DNA of 64,000 nt, taken from the NCBI GenBank assembly GCA_032173675.1, contig JAVKPL010007307.1, forward strand, positions 232,875 to 296,874, read 5' to 3'. Numbering within the stretch: position 1 is the first letter of the stretch; each line of letters begins with the position of its first letter. The notes below the pieces were generated by a model that searched no databases, was not told the origin of the DNA, and saw only the letters and a program-made list of their open reading frames with translations. This DNA is from Gastrolobium villosum (lineage: Eukaryota > Streptophyta > Magnoliopsida > Fabales > Fabaceae). The position numbers and the translations under genes are program-made. Shown here one piece after another: positions 59,453 through 64,000 of the stretch.

Positions 59453-62400
59453 ATGGAATTCATTTTCCGTCAAAAATCTTCGACGGAATCCATTTTACGT
59501 CGAAAAACTTCACAAAATCCATTTCTTTTGCATTTATTTTATTCATCCGTTTTCGACGGAATTCATTTTCCGTCAAAAATCTTCGACGGAATCCATTTTC
59601 CATCAAAAATCTTCTACGAAATCCATTTTCCATCGAAAAAATCCAAAAAATCAATTTCTTTTGCATTTAATTTATTAATCCGTTTTCGACGCAATTCTTT
59701 TTCCGTCGAAAACCTTCCCAAAATCAATTTCTTTTGCATTTATTTTATTCATCTGCTTTCGACGGAATCCATTTTCCGTCGAAAAACTTCACAAAATCAA
59801 TTTCTTTTGCATTTATTTTATTCATCCGTTTTCGATGGAATTCATTTTCCGTCAAAAATAATCGACGGAATCCATTTTCCGTCAAAATTCTTCACAAAAT
59901 CAATTTCTTTTGCATTTATTTTATTCATCCGTTTTCGAAGGAATCCATTTTTCGTCGAAAAACTTCATAAAATCAATTTCTTTTGCATTTATTTTATTCA
60001 TCCATTTTCGACGGAATTCATTTTCCGTCAAAAATCTTCGACGAAATCCATTTTCCATCAAAAATCTTCTACGGAATCCATTTTCCGTCGAAAAACTTCA
60101 AAAAATCAATTTCTTTTACATTTATTTTATTTATCCATGTTCGATGGAATTCGTTTTCCGTTGAAAAACTTCACAAAATAAATTTCTTTTGCATTAATTT
60201 AATTCATTCATTTTCGACGGAATACATTTTCCGTCAAAAATCTTCGACATAATCCATTTTCCGGCGAAAAACTTCACAAAATCAATTTCTTTTGCATTTA
60301 TTTTATTCATCCATTTTCGACGGAATCCATTTTCCTTCGAAAAACTTCACAAAATCAATTTCTTTTGCATTTATTTTATTCATCCGTTTTCGACGGAATA
60401 CATTTTCAGTCAAAAATCTTCATTGAAATCCATTTTCCGTCGAAAAGCTTCACAAAATCAATTTCTTTTGCATTTATTTTATTCATCCATTTTCGACGGA
60501 ATTCATTTTCCGTCAAAAATCTTCGACGGAATCCATTTTCCGTCGAAAAACTTCACAAAATCCATTTCTTTTGCATTTATTTTATTCATCCATTTTCGAC
60601 GGAATTCATTTTCCGTCAAAAATCTTCGACGGAATCCATTTTCCGTCGAAAAACTTCACAAAATCCATTTCTTTTGCATTTATTTTATTCATCCGTTTTC
60701 GACGGAATTCATTTTCCGTCAAAAATCTTCGACGAAATCCATTTTCCATCAAAAATCTTCTACGGAATCCATTTTCCGTCGAAAAACTTCAAAAAATCAA
60801 TTTCTTTTACATTTATTTTATTTATCCATGTTCGATGGAATTCGTTTTCCGTTGAAAAACTTCACAAAATAAATTTCTTTTGCATTAATTTAATTCATTC
60901 ATTTTCGACGGAATACATTTTCCGTCAAAAATCTTCGACATAATCCATTTTCCGGCGAAAAACTTCACAAAATCAATTTCTTTTGCATTTATTTTATTCA
61001 TCCATTTTCGACGGAATCCATTTTCCTTCGAAAAACTTCACAAAATCAATTTCTTTTGCATTTATTTTATTCATCCGTTTTCGACGGAATACATTTTCAG
61101 TCAAAAATCTTCATTGAAATCCATTTTCCGTCGAAAAGCTTCACAAAATCAATTTCTTTTGCATTTATTTTATTCATCCATTTTCGACGGAATTCATTTT
61201 CCGTCAAAAATCTTCGACGGAATCCATTTTCCGTCGAAAAACTTCACAAAATCCATTTCTTTTGCATTTATTTTATTCATCCGTTTTCGACGGAATTCAT
61301 TTTCCGTCAAAAATCTTCGACGAAATCCATTTTCCATCAAAAATCTTCTACGAAATCCATTTTCCATCGAAAAACTCCAAAAAATCAATTTCTTTTACAT
61401 TTATTTTATTCATCCGTTTTCGACGCAATTCTTTTTCCGTCGAAAAACTTCACAAAATCAATTTCTTTTGCATTTATTTTATTCATCCGTTTTCGACGGA
61501 ATACATTTTCCGTCAAAAATCTTTGACGGAATCCATTTTCCATCGAAAAACTACACAAAATCAATTTCTTTTGCATTTATTTTATTCATCCATTTTCGAA
61601 GAAATTCATTTTCCTTCAAAAAATTTCGACGGAATCCATTTTCCGTGAAAAATCTTCTACGGAATCCATTTTCTGTCGAAAAACTTCACAAAATCAATTT
61701 CTTTTGCATTTATTTTATTCATCCGTTTTCGACGGAATTTGTTTTCCGTCGAAAAACTTCACAAAATCAATTTATTTTGCATTTATTTTATTCATCCGTT
61801 TTCGACGGAATACATTTTTCGTCAAAAATCTTCGGCGGAATACATTTTGCGTCGAAAAACTTCATAAAATCAATTTCTTTTGCATTTATTTTATTCATCC
61901 ATTCTCGACGGTATCCGTTTTCCGTCGAAAAACTTCACAAAATCAATTTCTTTTTCATTTATTTTATTCATCCATTTTCGACGGTATTCGTTTTCCGTCC
62001 AAAATCTTCGACGGAATCCATTTTCCGTCAAAAAACTTCACAAAATCAATTTCTTTTGCATTTGTTTTATTCATCCGTTTTCGACGGAATTCATTTTCTG
62101 TCAAAAATCTTCGACGGAATCCATTTTCCATCAAAAATCTTCTACGAAATCCATTTTCCGTCGAAAAACTTCAAAAAATCAATTTCTTTTGCATTTATTT
62201 TATTAATCCGTTTTCGACGCAATTCTTTTTCCGTCGAAAAACTTCACAAAATCAATTTCTGTTGCATTTATTTTATTCATCCGTTTTCGACGGAATACAT
62301 TTTCCGTCAAAAATCTTCGACCTAATCCATTTTCCGTCGAAAAACTTCACAAAATCAATTTCTTTTGCATTTATTTTATTCATCCATTTTCGATGGAATT

Positions 62401-63804
62401 CATTTTCCGTCAAAAATCTTCGACGGTCAAAAATCTTCACAAAATCAATTTCTTTTGCATTTATTTTATTCATCCATTTTCGACGGAATAATTTTTCGCC
62501 AAAAATGTTCGACGGAATCCATTTTTCATCGAAAAACTTCATAAAATCAATTTCTTTTACATTTATTTTATTCATCCATTTTCGACGGAATTCATTTTCC
62601 TTCAAAAATCTTCGACGGAATCCTTTTTCCGTCGAAAAACTTCAGAAAATCAATTTCTTTTGCATTTATTTTTTTCATCCATTTTTGACGGAATTCATTT
62701 TCCGTCAAAAATCTTCGACGGAATCCATTTTCCGTCGAAAAACTTCACAAAATCAATTTCTTTTGCATTTATTTTATTCATCCGTTTTCGATGGAATTCA
62801 TTTTCCGTCAAAAATCTTCTACGAAATCCATTTTCCATCGAAAAACTCCAAAAAATCAATTTCTTTTGCATTTATTTTATTAATCCGTTTTCGACGCAAT
62901 TCTTTTTCCGTCGAAAAACTTCCCAAAATCAATTTCTTTTGCATTTATTTTATTCATCTGCTTTCGACGGAATTCATTTTCTGTTAAAAATCTTCACAAA
63001 ATCAATTTCTTTTGCATTTATTTTATTAATCCGTTTTCGACGGAATACATTTTTCGTCAAAAAACTTAGACGGAATCCATTTTCCGTCAAAAATCTTCAC
63101 AATATCAATTTCTTTTGCATTTATTTTATTCATCCGTTTTCGAAGGAATCATTTTTCGTCGAAAAACTTCATAAAATCAATTTCTTTTGCATTTATTTTA
63201 TTCATCCATTTTCGACGGAATTCATTTTCCGTCAAAAATCTTCGACGGAATCCATTTTCCATCAAAAATCTTCTACGGAATCCATTTTCCGTCGAAAAAC
63301 ATCAAAAAATCAATTTCTTTTACATTTATCTTATTAATCCATTTTCGACGGAATTCGTTTTCCGTTGAAAAACTTCACAAAATAAATTTCTTTTGCATTA
63401 ATTTAATTCATTCATTTTCGACGGAATACATTTTCCATCAAATATCTTCGACAGAATCCATTTTCCGTCGAAAAACTTCACAAAATCAATTTCTTTTGCA
63501 TTTATTTTATTCATCCATTTTCGACGGAATCCATTTTCCGTCAAAAAACTTCACAATATCAATTTCTTTTGCATTTATTTTATTCATCCGTTTTCGACCG
63601 AATACATTTTCAGTCAAAAATCTTCGACGAAATCCATTTTCCGTCGAAAAGCTTCACAAAATCAATTTCTTTTGCCTTTATTTTATTCATCCGCTTTCGA
63701 TGGAATTCATTTTCCGTCAAAAATCTTCGACGGAATCCATTTTCCGTCGAAAAACTTCACAAAATCAATTTCTTTTGCATTTATTTTATTCATCCATTTT
63801 CGAC
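59453..63804 (+). repeat. Segmental duplication within satellite, right copy
   Basis: Partner of 50,281-53,925. Rare shared variants (CGACGGTCAAAAATC near 52,534 and 62,413; TTCGAAGAAATTCATTTTCC near 51,716 and 61,595) show common origin rather than general satellite similarity. Confidence 0.82.
59985..61366 (+). repeat. Tandem duplication, period 691 bp
   Basis: Matching landmarks sit 691 bp apart, such as the TTTTCCGGCGAAAAAC variant at about 60,257 and 60,948 and GTTCGATGGAATTCG at about 60,139 and 60,830. Boundaries are approximate. The duplication falls inside the right copy of the 9-kb segmental duplication and explains most of its change in offset. Confidence 0.8.
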
Positions 63805-64000
63805 GGAATTCATTTTCCGTCAAAAATCTTCGACGGAATCCATTTTCCATCAAAAATCTTCTACGGAATCCATTTTCCGTCGAAAAACTTCAAATATTCA
63901 ATTTCTTTTGCAATTATTTTATTAATCCGTTTTCGACGAAATTCTTTTTCCGTCGAAAAACTTCACAAAATAATTTCCATTTATTTTATTCATCTGCTTT

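Larger units (their letters stand above)
32930..64000 (+). repeat. 31-kb satellite array of modular 73/103/133-bp units
   Basis: Roughly 300 tandem units fill the rest of the window and run off its right edge. Each unit starts TTTTGCATTTATTTTATT, then TCATCCGTTTTCGACGGAAT, has zero, one or two 30-bp modules (built on GACGGAATCCATTTTCCGTC plus AAAAATCTTC), and closes with CGTCGAAAAACTTCACAAAATCAATTTC-type sequence. Lengths are therefore 73, 103 or 133 bp, with some 72-bp variants. The 103-bp consensus has no TAA, TAG or TGA on the plus strand, so long overlapping frames appear that are not genes. No known satellite family is recognised. Confidence 0.97.

Noticed and set aside
32930..64000. CRISPR-like appearance (short repeats with intervening sequence)
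   Set aside because: The intervening sequence is itself repeated, units vary in length by a 30-bp module, and the context is a plant nuclear genome. It is satellite DNA.

Overview
The window is nuclear DNA from a flowering plant, probably a eudicot. It holds a split gene with GT-AG introns, three Ty1/copia retrotransposons primed by initiator-Met tRNA, a plant-type L1 LINE with a C-terminal RNase H, several MITE-sized DNA transposons and a long satellite array. I could not name the species.

Layout. (1) About 1.2-10.6 kb, minus strand: the first five exons of a short-chain dehydrogenase/reductase gene resembling TIC32. The exons join in phase to 217 codons with no stop, and the 3' end lies left of the window. 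Intron 4 carries a full copia element (2085-6812). Intron 2 is a nest of a solo LTR, foldback elements and four AT microsatellites. Intron 1 carries a MITE with a 9-bp target duplication. (2) 10.6-14.8 kb: TE-rich intergenic DNA with Mutator-like and hAT-like short elements, several with matching target duplications. (3) 14.8-25.4 kb: a degenerate copia element on plus (14775-19470), a TIR element that appears to have captured a host exon (19580-20449), and a younger copia element on minus (20679-25407). (4) About 26.6-32.9 kb: a nearly full-length L1-type LINE on minus, broken by one frameshift in each ORF. (5) 32,930 to the right edge: 31 kb of uninterrupted satellite.

The satellite is the most distinctive part. 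Its unit is a 73-bp core into which 0, 1 or 2 copies of a 30-bp module are inserted, giving units of 73, 103 or 133 bp, with occasional 72-bp variants. All three main lengths leave remainder 1 when divided by 3, and the 103-bp consensus has no stop trinucleotide in any forward frame. This explains the long overlapping open frames, which are satellite artefacts rather than genes. Units are organised into higher-order repeats. The clearest is a 2,761-bp, 28-unit repeat with internal A-B-A' structure, present three times in near-identical form at 36,668-44,950. Further duplications have periods of 1,248, 969, 691 and 411 bp, and one segmental duplication is offset by 9.2-9.9 kb. Each unit has a 12-nt dyad that can fold as a hairpin, and its CpG sites are the commonest points of variation.

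The only cellular gene supported is the SDR gene. Everything else is mobile or repetitive DNA. No CRISPR array, RNA gene or prokaryote-like system was seen.
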